From contig BQJP01000011.1 in assembly GCA_021604765.1 (NCBI GenBank), positions 1 through 64,000 on the forward strand: a stretch of DNA of 64,000 bases, read 5' to 3'. Within the stretch, counting starts at the first letter, position 1. Each line of letters starts with the position of its first letter. This stretch comes from Thermodesulfobacteriota bacterium (lineage in GTDB: Bacteria; Desulfobacterota_D; UBA1144; Nemesobacterales; UBA2774). Positions 1 to 9,715 of the stretch are shown here, piece after piece. The notes beneath the pieces are model-generated. The model saw only the letters and a list, made by a program, of their open reading frames with translations, was not told where the DNA came from and searched no databases. The translations under genes were made by a program, and so were the position numbers.

Positions 1-1833
1 TAAGTCTCTAAGGCATATCTTTAATGTTTCAACGTGCCGGAACTTTCTTATTGCATCGAGCTTATCTTCGTCATCAGTCGCTTCTTTAATGCTCTCCTGA
101 AGACTCTCAAGCATTTCTTTCTTAGAAGCAAATTCTGTTCGCACATCTCTTAAAGTTATAACATCAAGATATTCGGGGTGCCTTATAAGGAAATTAGAAA
201 GATATCCACTTGTAGAAAATAGTCGGGCTAATAATTTGATTATCTCAGGATTTTCAAGAAGTACTGAATATATTGATGATCTCCATCCTATTCCTGAAAT
301 GAACCTCTCAAGGTTCACAAGTGCAGAATCAGGATCAAAAGATTTAAGTATTTCTCCAAGAAAGGCCGGTATAACTTTCTTAGTAATCAGCTTGCCCCCC
401 TGAGTTAAAGCCCCCAATCTGGCATCAAGCAATTTTGAAAAGATGTCGATAGCACTTTCAGGATTTTTGAAGCCTAATTTGCCAAGATTTTCTACCGCTT
501 CGGCCTCTTCAATATTTCCAGAAGTCAAGAAATCGGCAAGTTCCCAAAACTCTTTTCCAAATTCTTCAGTTTGCTGAGAGGGATCAAAAAACAGATGCGT
601 ATATATCTTAGAAACACTAGAGGTATTCTCTTGGTAAAGATCCTCAAACTGGTCTTTATCTTCTAGACCACACCTCTTTGCCAAAATATTAATATCTTCA
701 GAAGATTCCGGAATTTTATGAGTCTGTCTTTCATCTACAAGCTGAATCATATGTTCAACTTTTCTGAGAAAGAGATATGATGAAGTTAAAGATTCAAAAA
801 CATTTTCATCAATAATATTCACTTTTCTAAGTTTATTAAGAGCTAAAATCGAATTTCTTTCCCTAATGCTATGAACCTCGCCCGCATTAACCAGCTGAAG
901 GGCTTGAATAAAAAACTCGATTTCTCTAATTCCGCCTTTCCCAAGCTTAACATCGCACTTTTTTTGAAGTTTATCGAGCTTAGTCTTCATATCTTTTAAT
1001 TCTTCAATCGATTGATAATCAAGAAACTTTTTATACACAAAGGGCTCTATGTCTTTAATAAATTCCTCGCCCAATGAGATATCCCCGGCAATAGGTCTTG
1101 CTTTTATCATAGCAGCCCTCTCCCAGGTATCCCCCCAGTAGAAATAGTGCTCAACTGCTCCTTCGATCGGAACAGCCACAGTACTCTTGCTCCCACCTGG
1201 CCTAAGAGCTAAATCAACTCTGTAAAGAAAACCATCTTCGGTTAGGGCGCTTAACAACCTGGTCATTTTCTCGGCTAGTTTATAAAAAGGATTCGGATCC
1301 CCATTGTCACGGTAGACATAAATCAAATCTATGTCTGAGCTTAGGTTAAGCTCTCTTCCGCCAAGTTTCCCCATGCCTAATACAACAAACTCTCCATGAG
1401 ACTTCGTATCTAATTCCTCACTGTAAAACCTGAGCACAGACTCCACTATACCGCTTGAGAGATCAGAAAGCTCTTCCATAACATCGCTAAAGGGGCAAAG
1501 GCCCATAATGTCTCTGTATATGATTCTTGAGAATTCTCGGTACTTATACTGCCTTAATTGGGAACCAAGGGCGTCCTCTGTCTCAATGTTCTTTCTAATT
1601 GCATCTGTTTCTTTAAGAATTTGATTCGCTGTTTTCTTATTCTTGATATTTTTTGGCTGGCTGAGGTATTCAAGCACATATGGGTCTGTTAAAATCACTC
1701 TTCCCAGAAAACAACTATAGGACGAAAGTATTTTTAGAATCTCGGCTTTTTTAGACGGTACTCTTTTGTAGGTTTCTTTGTAGCGTTCGAGAACATTCTG
1801 GGCGTTTTCCGGGTTGGGTAAAACTCTATTCAA
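1..1833 (-). CDS. glnE: Bifunctional glutamine synthetase adenylyltransferase/adenylyl-removing enzyme, 3' part cut by window edge
   Basis: GlnE adds AMP to, and removes it from, a tyrosine of glutamine synthetase in response to PII, so it sets nitrogen assimilation. The frame is open from the window edge up to a stop at 1837-1839. The only plausible start is TTG at 1831-1833, with AGGAAG about 8 nt upstream. Two family signatures are visible: GMGKLGGRELNLSSDID near residue 150 (nucleotidyltransferase motif) and GGIREIEFFIQ near residue 300. About 611 codons lie in the window; the family is usually about 900-1000 residues, so the second transferase half lies outside. The start overlaps the stop of the small upstream gene, suggesting coupling. 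Family assignment is secure; the TTG start is inferred. Confidence 0.95.
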   Translation of the reverse strand, partial: MNRVLPNPENAQNVLERYKETYKRVPSKKAEILKILSSYSCFLGRVILTDPYVLEYLSQPKNIKNKKTANQILKETDAIRKNIETEDALGSQLRQYKYREFSRIIYRDIMGLCPFSDVMEELSDLSSGIVESVLRFYSEELDTKSHGEFVVLGMGKLGGRELNLSSDIDLIYVYRDNGDPNPFYKLAEKMTRLLSALTEDGFLYRVDLALRPGGSKSTVAVPIEGAVEHYFYWGDTWERAAMIKARPIAGDISLGEEFIKDIEPFVYKKFLDYQSIEELKDMKTKLDKLQKKCDVKLGKGGIREIEFFIQALQLVNAGEVHSIRERNSILALNKLRKVNIIDENVFESLTSSYLFLRKVEHMIQLVDERQTHKIPESSEDINILAKRCGLEDKDQFEDLYQENTSSVSKIYTHLFFDPSQQTEEFGKEFWELADFLTSGNIEEAEAVENLGKLGFKNPESAIDIFSKLLDARLGALTQGGKLITKKVIPAFLGEILKSFDPDSALVNLERFISGIGWRSSIYSVLLENPEIIKLLARLFSTSGYLSNFLIRHPEYLDVITLRDVRTEFASKKEMLESLQESIKEATDDEDKLDAIRKFRHVETLKICLRDL

Positions 1834-2140
1834 CTTCTATCTTCCTGCTTTTATTTCTACGGCTTCTCTTAGATTTATTCTTTTCTTTCTCTTTTAGTTG
1901 TTCGGTAACTTCTGTTAAAAACTCAAACCCCTTTCCTGCAGCCTTAGAAGGTAAGTCCCTTAGGAATTGTCTGCCCTCTTCATTATTTAGCAGATCTTTG
2001 GCACCTTTAATGGCAAACCCTGCCCCTACAACAAACTCAGCAGCACTAGTTATAAAGTGTTCCCCTGCCCGGCTGAGATCACTTAGATCAATTTCGGGCT
2101 CTTTCTTTTTACCTCTTGCTCTAGTTTGCTTTTTAGGCAT
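1826..2140 (-). CDS. Small Lys/Arg-rich hypothetical protein, coupled to glnE
   Basis: This 104-residue protein is not recognised. ATG at 2138-2140 is preferred over an upstream ATG at 2185 because AGGAG sits 8 nt before it, and the upstream extension is unlike a protein N-terminus. The protein has basic ends (KKQTRARGKKK at the start, KNKSKRSRRNKSRK near the end) around a central helical part (about residues 25-85) with a short hydrophobic Gly/Ala-rich stretch. Basic tails suggest nucleic-acid or membrane-surface contact, but that is inference. Its stop overlaps the glnE start by 8 nt. Confidence 0.75.
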   Translation of the reverse strand: MPKKQTRARGKKKEPEIDLSDLSRAGEHFITSAAEFVVGAGFAIKGAKDLLNNEEGRQFLRDLPSKAAGKGFEFLTEVTEQLKEKEKNKSKRSRRNKSRKIEVE

Positions 2141-2266
2141 AGTCTGATCTCCTGCTAGTGAATTATACCCATCCCTTAAATACAATAAACTGACAAGTAG
2201 ATTCTACCACAAAGTTTCACTCTAAATAATACAAGAGTGCGTTTATCTAATCCTGCAAATTCAGAA

Positions 2267-4681
2267 CTAGCTGAAGTAGTAAGGATCTACATCGACAGAA
2301 CATCTCACATTAGATGAGATTTTTGAAATAGATGCAAGAAACTGTTTAGAAAAACTGTGGATAATGCCAGCATTAGTAGACTTAAGAAGCATCTGGAAAC
2401 GAAAGCGGTTTCTAATTTTATATATAGGACATGGAGAAGGCCCTATTATCTCTAGCGCCCCCATGGGTAGCTTCGAAATCATTTTACGAGCCAATTTGTC
2501 AGATTGGCTAACGACATTCTCGGTTTCTGCTTCAAACCTTCCCGAGAATCTGACATTTACTAGTCTTGAATACGGAGGATATTTAAGTTCTTCTCTCAGT
2601 TTTATCTCTTCATCTAAAAACCCCTTGCTATCCTGATGTGTCGCATAAGTAATGCTGGGATGCTCGGGATTGAAAGTCTGAACTATAACGTTGCCTGGAT
2701 GATCGCCGCGACCAGAGCGACCCGCCACCTGAGTAACAAGCTGAAAAGTCCTCTCTCCTGAGCGAAAATCAGGTATGCCAAGAGATATGTCCGCTGAAAT
2801 TACTCCCACTAAGGTTACCCCGGGGAGATCGTGTCCCTTGGCAACCATCTGTGTACCGATGAGAACATCTATCTCTCCGCGCTCAAGCCGTGAATATAGT
2901 TTGAGCAGTTTGTTCTTTCCACTGGCAGTATCTCTGTCCATTCTTGCAACTGTTGCTTTTGGTAAAATCCTTTTGACTTCTTCTTCTACTTTTTGAGTTC
3001 CTATACCTAGCCCTCTCATATGCTCACCGCATTTACTACAGTCGGGCATTGATTTCTCAGAAAGTCCGCACATATGACATTTGATAGAATCATCCCCAGC
3101 GTGATAGGTTAGAGAAACTGTGCAGTTAGGACATTTAAGAATTTCTCCGCAGGCATGGCAAATTAATAATCCTGAATACCCCCTTCGGTTAAGAAATAAG
3201 ATTGTCTGCTTGTTTTCTTCGAAGTTATTAAGAATAGACTGTTTTAGAGCTTCTGAAAAAATAGTGTCATTCTCATTCTTCATATCGATTACTTGTATTT
3301 TAGGCATGGACTTATCTTCTACCCTAAGAGGCATAGAGAGATAACCGTATCTACTTTTTAAGGCATTACTGTAAGTTTCTACAGAAGGTGTAGCAGATCC
3401 GAGCACAACAACAGATCCGGTCATTCTGCCAAGCACTAAAGACAAATCCCGCGCGTTGTAAGCAGGCGACTCTTCTTGCTTATAACTCGTCTCATGCTCT
3501 TCATCAACAATAATGATTCCAAGATTTTTTAATGGTGCAAAAATGGCTGACCTGGCTCCAATAACAACCTTCACCTCTCCCCTACTAGCCATTCTCCACG
3601 CGTCAAAACGCTCCCCGTCTGATAGAGCGCTGTGAATAACCGTCACCTGATTTCCAAAACGAGATCTGAATCTCTTTACAAGCTGAGGAGTTAGCGATAT
3701 TTCAGGCACTAGGACAAGCGCTTCTTTTCCTTTTTTAATAACCTCGCCAATTGCTCTAAGATATACTTCGGTCTTCCCACTACCAGTAACCCCATGTAAT
3801 AAAAACGGGCTAAATTCTTCATGGCTCACAGCCTCAACTATTTTTTTATATGCAATGTCTTGATCTAAATTAAGATTTGGAGGGGGTTCATTTGAGACTT
3901 TGATCTCGGAGAATGGGTTTCTAGATATTTCCTGATGTTCAATTTTAATAAACTCTTTTTCTTCAAGCCAGGGCAAATGAGCCACAACATTTCCGAATAT
4001 CTCCTTTAAATCCACAAGTGTAACCTTTCTGTGAGTAAGAACATATTCAAGTATTTCAGCCTTAGCGTGCTTTCTCTGAAGAGATTTACTATCTAGACTT
4101 GCACCATCTCCGGCTACTATTATTTTTTCTGTTTTAATCTTACTATCAGAGGCAAGTTCATAACTGAATTCTATTAAATTCCTCCTCTTAAAGGAATTCA
4201 ATAGTTCGTTTGAGGTATTCTCTACTAACGTTAAAAGTTTTTGTGATGTAACTTCGCCAAAATTATAGACTGTATTTAAAACCAGAGTCTCATGACTTGT
4301 CAGCCTATCAGCATTTAGCGCATTTATTCCATTTTCTGTAATTGTAATTAGGCGTTTCAGACTCACACCTAAGCCACCGGGATGAGCGGCTTTAAGCACA
4401 ATTCCTAGTGAGGCAATATAATAGTTAGATATCCATCTCAGAAACTCTAGCCTCTTCTCATCAAATAAAGGCTCCTCGTCTATAATGTCTAATATATCTT
4501 TAAGCTTTATATCAGACGGCGGGTTGCCCAAGCCTACGATAAAACCGATAGACTTTCTGTTCCTAAAGGGCACAAGAACCCTTTTCCCAAGCTTAATCCC
4601 TTCCTTTAAATGCTCAGGAACTCTGTAGGAATAATATTCATCTCCCGGTATTGGAACTGCAACTTGAATGCTATCATCCAT
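2267..4681 (-). CDS. priA: Primosomal protein N' (replication restart helicase PriA)
   Basis: PriA is a 3'-to-5' superfamily 2 helicase that recognises stalled forks and reloads the replisome. At 804 residues it has the expected length. Visible in order: an N-terminal 3'-OH binding domain containing RVLVPFRNRKSIGFIVG, Walker A GVTGSGKTE near residue 296, the Walker B box DEEH near 392, paired zinc-binding cysteines between about 505 and 555 (CHACG, CPNC, CHMCG, CSKCG), and helicase motif QVAGRSGRG. The start MDDSIQVAVPIPG matches the family N-terminus. It reads in the same direction as glnE, with a gap of about 125 bp. Confidence 0.97.
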   Translation of the reverse strand: MDDSIQVAVPIPGDEYYSYRVPEHLKEGIKLGKRVLVPFRNRKSIGFIVGLGNPPSDIKLKDILDIIDEEPLFDEKRLEFLRWISNYYIASLGIVLKAAHPGGLGVSLKRLITITENGINALNADRLTSHETLVLNTVYNFGEVTSQKLLTLVENTSNELLNSFKRRNLIEFSYELASDSKIKTEKIIVAGDGASLDSKSLQRKHAKAEILEYVLTHRKVTLVDLKEIFGNVVAHLPWLEEKEFIKIEHQEISRNPFSEIKVSNEPPPNLNLDQDIAYKKIVEAVSHEEFSPFLLHGVTGSGKTEVYLRAIGEVIKKGKEALVLVPEISLTPQLVKRFRSRFGNQVTVIHSALSDGERFDAWRMASRGEVKVVIGARSAIFAPLKNLGIIIVDEEHETSYKQEESPAYNARDLSLVLGRMTGSVVVLGSATPSVETYSNALKSRYGYLSMPLRVEDKSMPKIQVIDMKNENDTIFSEALKQSILNNFEENKQTILFLNRRGYSGLLICHACGEILKCPNCTVSLTYHAGDDSIKCHMCGLSEKSMPDCSKCGEHMRGLGIGTQKVEEEVKRILPKATVARMDRDTASGKNKLLKLYSRLERGEIDVLIGTQMVAKGHDLPGVTLVGVISADISLGIPDFRSGERTFQLVTQVAGRSGRGDHPGNVIVQTFNPEHPSITYATHQDSKGFLDEEIKLREELKYPPYSRLVNVRFSGRFEAETENVVSQSDKLARKMISKLPMGALEIIGPSPCPIYKIRNRFRFQMLLKSTNAGIIHSFSKQFLASISKISSNVRCSVDVDPYYFS

Positions 4682-4789
4682 ATGAACTTGGATTCTAATT
4701 GGTTTTCTCTAGTGGTTCAATAGAAGAATGCCTGGCTATAACATCCGTTGTAATCTATAAGTAGTAAAATTTTGGAGTGATTACAAATA

Positions 4790-6187
4790 TCACACATGCT
4801 TCATAGAATCTATAAAGGCTTGAATTGGTCTTGCGGAGCCTTCAAAACGGTCACCATAAGTGTTTCCGTTCTCAAGCTTCAATACCCCTCTTGGGCAAAC
4901 CGCGCTGCATACGCCGCAGCCAACGCATGAAGCCCTAACTATGTTCTTCCCTTGTTGAGCATATGCTCTAACGTCAATTCCCATCTCGCAGTATGTTGAG
5001 CAGTTCCCGCAGGACATACATTGTCCACCGTTTGTTGTAATCCTAAACCGTGAAAAATAACGCTGGAAAATTCCTAGTGTAGCAGCCAAAGGACATCCGA
5101 ATCTGCACCATACTCGGCTTCCCATAAGAGGATAGAAACCAACACCTACAACACCAGAAAAAATAGCTCCTATAAAAAATCCATACCATTTAGCTGCGGC
5201 GCCTGAAAAGCTTCCGAGCACCTTTCCTTCAGTAAACGAGTTTATCCAAAGAGCCGCAGTCACAATAACAATAAACACCAGTACAGAATGAATCATCCAG
5301 CGCTCAATTCTCCATGCTCTGGTGGATTTATCTGATAGCTGCCTCCAGGGATCACCCATTGTTTCAGCAAGCCCGCCACATCCACAAACCCAGGAGCAGT
5401 ACCACCTTTTGCCGAAGAAATATGTAAGTACCGGAACTGCGACAAAACTCATTACCAAACCCCAGAACACAAAAAATAGTCCAAGCCCAGCTGAGCTAGT
5501 TGTAAAATAGCTTATAGAGCTAGGAAATAGGTAATCGTATTTAAGAGGCCAGAAGTATGAAAAGTAAAACTCAGGCTGACTAAAAAGCTTTAAAATATTA
5601 GGGATTAGAAATGCGAATCCAAGCTGAACAGTCATTACTGATAGGGTTCTAATCTGCTGATAACGGTTCCCCCTGTACTTCATCAGCATCCTTACGCCAA
5701 AAACTAGCACTGCTAATGTATATATAAATCCATATAAAAACCAATGATTAGCTGGAGCTCCGGAAATAAGCTGAGCTTGTGGATCAAGGAGCCTCACCCC
5801 ACCCTCTAGATATTGAGGCCACCAGTATAAGATTATATAGAACCCCGTCATAAGAATGCCCGCTATCCAGCCCAGGTAACCTCTGGAAGTAATATTTCTG
5901 AAAAAATTGCCGTCATTCTTGATACCCGGCTCTGTGTCTTTATAGCTCAGCCAAAAATATAGCGCGCCTCCAATTGTTAAAGGTCCGAAAGCCAAAAAGA
6001 AACCTGACCAGGTTCCTCTGAGCGGACTATTAAATAATAAGATTACAAACAATAGAACACCGAGACCAACTAATCCGAGTGATAATTTTTCATATAATGA
6101 TAATGGCTTAGTTTCAACTATAGGAGGTTCTTGAAATCCAAGGTTTTCCTCATCATAATCGTAATCAAGAGTTCTGGACTCAATCAT
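4790..6187 (-). CDS. Membrane-bound NapH/CcoG-like polyferredoxin
   Basis: This 465-residue membrane protein has several hydrophobic segments, conserved cysteine clusters at membrane boundaries (CSWVCGCGG and CRFGCPLA) and a C-terminal pair of [4Fe-4S] motifs (CMSCGNCSTYC and CVGCGVCSAVCPRG). This pattern is shared by NapH, NosR C-terminal and CcoG-type proteins, which pass electrons between the cytoplasmic side and the periplasm. Its ATG overlaps the stop of the upstream flavoprotein (ATGA), so the two are probably made together. The inferred role is a membrane electron conduit fed by that flavoprotein; the terminal acceptor is unknown. Confidence 0.85.
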   Translation of the reverse strand: MIESRTLDYDYDEENLGFQEPPIVETKPLSLYEKLSLGLVGLGVLLFVILLFNSPLRGTWSGFFLAFGPLTIGGALYFWLSYKDTEPGIKNDGNFFRNITSRGYLGWIAGILMTGFYIILYWWPQYLEGGVRLLDPQAQLISGAPANHWFLYGFIYTLAVLVFGVRMLMKYRGNRYQQIRTLSVMTVQLGFAFLIPNILKLFSQPEFYFSYFWPLKYDYLFPSSISYFTTSSAGLGLFFVFWGLVMSFVAVPVLTYFFGKRWYCSWVCGCGGLAETMGDPWRQLSDKSTRAWRIERWMIHSVLVFIVIVTAALWINSFTEGKVLGSFSGAAAKWYGFFIGAIFSGVVGVGFYPLMGSRVWCRFGCPLAATLGIFQRYFSRFRITTNGGQCMSCGNCSTYCEMGIDVRAYAQQGKNIVRASCVGCGVCSAVCPRGVLKLENGNTYGDRFEGSARPIQAFIDSMKHV

Positions 6188-7470
6188 ATAATCTGCTCCT
6201 TAAGAGTGCCCACAATATTTGATTCATATCTTTTGAAAAATTCCGGGTCAAAATTAGCCTGAAACAAATTGTCCAACACATAGTCCGGAGTTCTTTTATC
6301 TCTTACCCAACTCTCACAAATTTTATGACTATAGCGGAGTCCCATCACATTTACTCCCAAGATTTCATTGCCATTATGAACCAAGCGAAGAGAATGAAGA
6401 TGGTTTTGATGCTCCCAGTAAAGATTCTTTTCACCTGGAATGCTCAAGAGTCCTTGTGCGTTATTTACCTGGCCATATGTTTGATACTCAAGATTTAAAA
6501 ACTTTGCCGAGTTATACCAGATACCCGGATCATAAACGCTATCCATTCCGGCAATTGTTTCACCCACAACTTTCCCCTGCATTTTCCCTGTATACCACAC
6601 TTGCTGAATAAGGTTTCTACCCTCGCCCTCTGTAACAATCTCAGCACAGTCGCCCGCCGAATATATATCCTCAATTTGAGTTCTCAGACCACCGTCAACT
6701 AATATGCCTCGACCACCCGGGATGTTTGACTCTTTAATTAGGTCTAAATTAGGACTAACGCCAGCGGTAAGTCCGACTAGACCACAATCTATCTTCTCGC
6801 CTTTGTTAGTAATTACTCCGCCCACTCTTCCATTTCCATCATCAATTATTTCTTTAAGTTCCCTCTCCAGTAAAAGCTCCATATTTTCTTGCTTAATCAG
6901 ATTGTTTATCATGGAAGACTCTTCTGCGGGCAGAACATTATCCCAATATGATTTTTCTCTTACTAGGAACGTAACGTGCAATCCTCTTGAATGGAGCATC
7001 TCTGCAAGCTCGATTCCTATAAGCCCACCACCGACGATTACAGCATTTTTTACTTCTTGGGTATTCTCATAGAGTTCTCTAAGATCCATCAAATCATATA
7101 AACTTTGCACCCCTTTTAAATCCTGTCCGGGCCAGCCAAACTTATTTGATTTAGACCCGGTTGCGATGAGAAGTTTATCGTAATAAATCGGGTCCAGCTT
7201 CTGCATAAGGAGCCTTTTTGAACCCGTATCTATTTCAGTTACCCAGTCACGTATAAGATGGATATCATTTTTGGGCCAGAAACTGTTTTCATATGGCTTA
7301 GTATTCTTATAGCCCATGTGGCCCATAAAGATGTACATAAGCGCGGGTCTTGAGTAATGATATTCAGACTCGCCTGAAATCATTGTAATTTTCCAGTCTG
7401 GTTGTAACTGCCTGATTCTGATAGCGGCAGACACTCCAGTAACGCCGTTACCAATAATTACTACATTCAT
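6184..7470 (-). CDS. FAD-dependent pyridine nucleotide-disulphide oxidoreductase family protein
   Basis: A 428-residue flavoprotein. The N-terminus MNVVIIGNGVTGVSAA holds the FAD dinucleotide-binding fold. A second Rossmann motif, VIVGGGLIGIELAEML, near residue 145 is the NAD(P)H site, and the second FAD motif IYSAGDCAE lies near residue 270. No redox-active CxxxxC disulphide is present, which fits the ferredoxin/rubredoxin reductase or NirB-like branch rather than thioredoxin reductase. It overlaps the polyferredoxin gene by 4 bp. Likely role: NAD(P)H:ferredoxin-type electron input to that membrane protein (inference from coupling). Confidence 0.85.
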   Translation of the reverse strand: MNVVIIGNGVTGVSAAIRIRQLQPDWKITMISGESEYHYSRPALMYIFMGHMGYKNTKPYENSFWPKNDIHLIRDWVTEIDTGSKRLLMQKLDPIYYDKLLIATGSKSNKFGWPGQDLKGVQSLYDLMDLRELYENTQEVKNAVIVGGGLIGIELAEMLHSRGLHVTFLVREKSYWDNVLPAEESSMINNLIKQENMELLLERELKEIIDDGNGRVGGVITNKGEKIDCGLVGLTAGVSPNLDLIKESNIPGGRGILVDGGLRTQIEDIYSAGDCAEIVTEGEGRNLIQQVWYTGKMQGKVVGETIAGMDSVYDPGIWYNSAKFLNLEYQTYGQVNNAQGLLSIPGEKNLYWEHQNHLHSLRLVHNGNEILGVNVMGLRYSHKICESWVRDKRTPDYVLDNLFQANFDPEFFKRYESNIVGTLKEQII

Positions 7471-7657
7471 AAAATTTTGAATCCTCTGGATAATATTTTT
7501 ATTAACTTTAATCTTTCGATGAAATTAGAGCAAAAAAGTTGCAGTCCTGTGAATAATTTATACATTTGCTGTCAATAGCATAGAATCACATTGAATGCTT
7601 TTTTACACCTTATATACTCATAAATTATTTCAAGAATTTATATAAATACATAGACTG

Positions 7658-7686
7658 TTGACATTCAGAGTAACAGAACATATTCT
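7658..7686 (+). promoter_or_regulatory. Sigma-70-type promoter for the TPR gene
   Basis: TTGACA (7658-7663), a 17-bp spacer, then TATTCT (7681-7686). It lies about 40 bp before the ATG of the TPR gene, in the 254-bp gap between divergent genes. A GGATACGGAG ribosome-binding region follows. Confidence 0.65.
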
Positions 7687-7724
7687 TTACTGAATTTGAA
7701 TACCGAAAGGATACGGAGCAAAAA

Positions 7725-8594
7725 ATGGGCAGGCTAGAAAGACTGCTTAACAAAGCTGACGATTTCAAAGAAGCGGGACGTTTCGAAGAAGCTCTTAAAG
7801 AACTAACTAAAGCAACTGAGATTGCACCTTATGATCCTGATGTATATCTTTCCATAGCTCTCACTTATGACGCGATGGAAGACTTTGAAATCTCTATTAA
7901 ATATTTCAAGAAATCCTTGAACTTAAATTCTGAAGATCCATATATATGGACTCAGCTGGGTATTACTCTGTCCAGAATGAGTAGATATTCTGAGTCTATT
8001 GAAGCTTTCGAGCAAGCGCTTGAGATCGATCCTGATCATGTCTTTTCGAAATGGCACCTGGCACTTGCTTATAGAACCACAGGATTATACGAAGATGCGC
8101 TGAGGAATTTTGAGGAATGCCTAGATTCAAATTCGGAATTGGATTATATAAAGGATGAGATTTATTATCAACTAGGACTATGTTACTTCGATATGGGATG
8201 GACCAGAGAAGCACTCTTAGAATTTAGGAAACACGTAGAAATATGCCCTAATGATAATTGGGCCCACCTATCTATAGGAAATTGTTATTTTGATTTTGGA
8301 TGGATTGACGAATCAGCGGCTAAATTCAGAGAAGTAATTGGGGCTTCTCCGGGATTTATACCAGCATATAATTCTCTAGCATTATCGTTGGCAGAGAAAG
8401 GGTGGTATGATGACGCACTTGAAGTGCTTAGAGCTGCTCTCCAAATTGCACCCGAAGATGAGTCAGTAAAAGATAATATGGATTACATACAATCTCTTAA
8501 AGATGATGACGATGGCAATAAAGGCATCGTTCTACTGTCGCTTATAATGCAGTTGCTGAAAAATAGAAAAGGAAACTTATCTGAACAGGATTAA
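7725..8594 (+). CDS. Tetratricopeptide repeat protein
   Basis: A 289-residue protein built almost entirely of TPR units (about seven 34-residue repeats), for example AYDAMEDFEISIKYFKKSLN and SIEAFEQALEIDPDHVFSKW, with the usual W/L/G/Y/A/P spacing. No signal peptide or membrane segment is seen, so it is probably a cytoplasmic scaffold. It stands alone, divergent from the flavoprotein gene and convergent with the metal-permease operon, so context gives no partner. It has its own strong promoter. Confidence 0.9.
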   Translation: MGRLERLLNKADDFKEAGRFEEALKELTKATEIAPYDPDVYLSIALTYDAMEDFEISIKYFKKSLNLNSEDPYIWTQLGITLSRMSRYSESIEAFEQALEIDPDHVFSKWHLALAYRTTGLYEDALRNFEECLDSNSELDYIKDEIYYQLGLCYFDMGWTREALLEFRKHVEICPNDNWAHLSIGNCYFDFGWIDESAAKFREVIGASPGFIPAYNSLALSLAEKGWYDDALEVLRAALQIAPEDESVKDNMDYIQSLKDDDDGNKGIVLLSLIMQLLKNRKGNLSEQD

Positions 8595-8602
8595 TCATCT
8601 AA

Positions 8603-9715
8603 TCAGTCATCCAAGATAGATTCTTTTGCATATTCCCTGCCCCGATCAGTTAAAACAAGCCTGCTACCGCTTACTAATACCAGCCCACTACTAGCTGAAT
8701 AATTCACTGCACGTTTGACAAAATTTTCTTTCCATCTGAGGTTTTGCTTAAGATGCTCAATTTGAGATTCCTGCTCTTCATCAGGGGTCCCCTCATGATT
8801 TAAAAGGTGTATAGCGATCATCTTCCCGGCGAATTCCCATCTTTGATCCGACCTTCGCCTGGCAATTGCAATTATTCCTCTTTCAGGTGCAAATAGGAAA
8901 ACTATAACGAATAAAACCCCAGACATTGTCGCCATAGCACCTGCAATATTTGCATCGAGGTAAATAGCAAGCCAAAAACCAGAAATAGAGCTCACAATTC
9001 CCAATACGACGCTAATTACAATCATTTTTGTAAGATTGTCCGTCAATAAATATGCTGCTGCGGGAGGAGCTATCATTAGTGCTACAACCAGAATCGATCC
9101 AACTGCGTCAAAAGCGCCTACGGCTGTAACCGAGACTAGGCTCATAAGCCCATAGTGAATAAGCCCCGGAGAAAAACCCAAAGCAGCCGCAAGCCCGGCA
9201 TCAAAAGTCGCAATTTTAAGTTCTTTATAAAAAAGAGAAATAAAAATAAGATTCAAAATTAAGATTGCTCCCATTACATAAAGAGACTTTGGGCCGATAT
9301 CGCTACCGAATAAAATAAGTCGGTCAAAAGGGGCAAATGCGAGCTCACCCAAAAGCACAGCATGCACATCTAAATGCACATTCCATGCATAGCGAGCAAT
9401 CAAAATCACACCGATACTAAAAAGCACTGGAAATACTAGACCAATAGATGCGTCTTCCTTCACAAGTCTTGTTTTATTTAGAAGCTCAACAAGGCTAACG
9501 GTAAGAACTCCGCTAAGGGCGGCTCCTATAATAAGAATTGGGGAGGAAACATCTGGAATTACAAAGAACGCAAGGACAATTCCTAAAAGTATTGCATGAC
9601 TAATCGCATCACTCATCATAGCCATCCTTCGGAGTACTAGAAAAACACCAGGTATAGCGCAAGCTGCGGCAACCACTGATGCAATAAGCTGTATCTCAAA
9701 CTGCTCAAAAGTCAT
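8603..9715 (-). CDS. Metal ABC transporter permease with C-terminal winged-helix domain (second permease)
   Basis: An ABC-3 family permease (MntC/TroD/ZnuB type), 370 residues with about eight hydrophobic helices in the first 280. The family pattern is visible: AMMSDAISHAILLGIV near residue 32 and GAFDAVGSILVVALMIAPPAAAYLL near residue 200. The last 90 residues (HLLNHEGTPDEEQ onward, ending LTDRGREYAKESILDD) look like a DtxR-type winged helix, an extension known in TroC/TroD-like permeases. The ATG shares one base with the stop of the previous permease (TGATG). It is the last gene of the manganese uptake operon. Confidence 0.9.
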   Translation of the reverse strand: MTFEQFEIQLIASVVAAACAIPGVFLVLRRMAMMSDAISHAILLGIVLAFFVIPDVSSPILIIGAALSGVLTVSLVELLNKTRLVKEDASIGLVFPVLFSIGVILIARYAWNVHLDVHAVLLGELAFAPFDRLILFGSDIGPKSLYVMGAILILNLIFISLFYKELKIATFDAGLAAALGFSPGLIHYGLMSLVSVTAVGAFDAVGSILVVALMIAPPAAAYLLTDNLTKMIVISVVLGIVSSISGFWLAIYLDANIAGAMATMSGVLFVIVFLFAPERGIIAIARRRSDQRWEFAGKMIAIHLLNHEGTPDEEQESQIEHLKQNLRWKENFVKRAVNYSASSGLVLVSGSRLVLTDRGREYAKESILDD

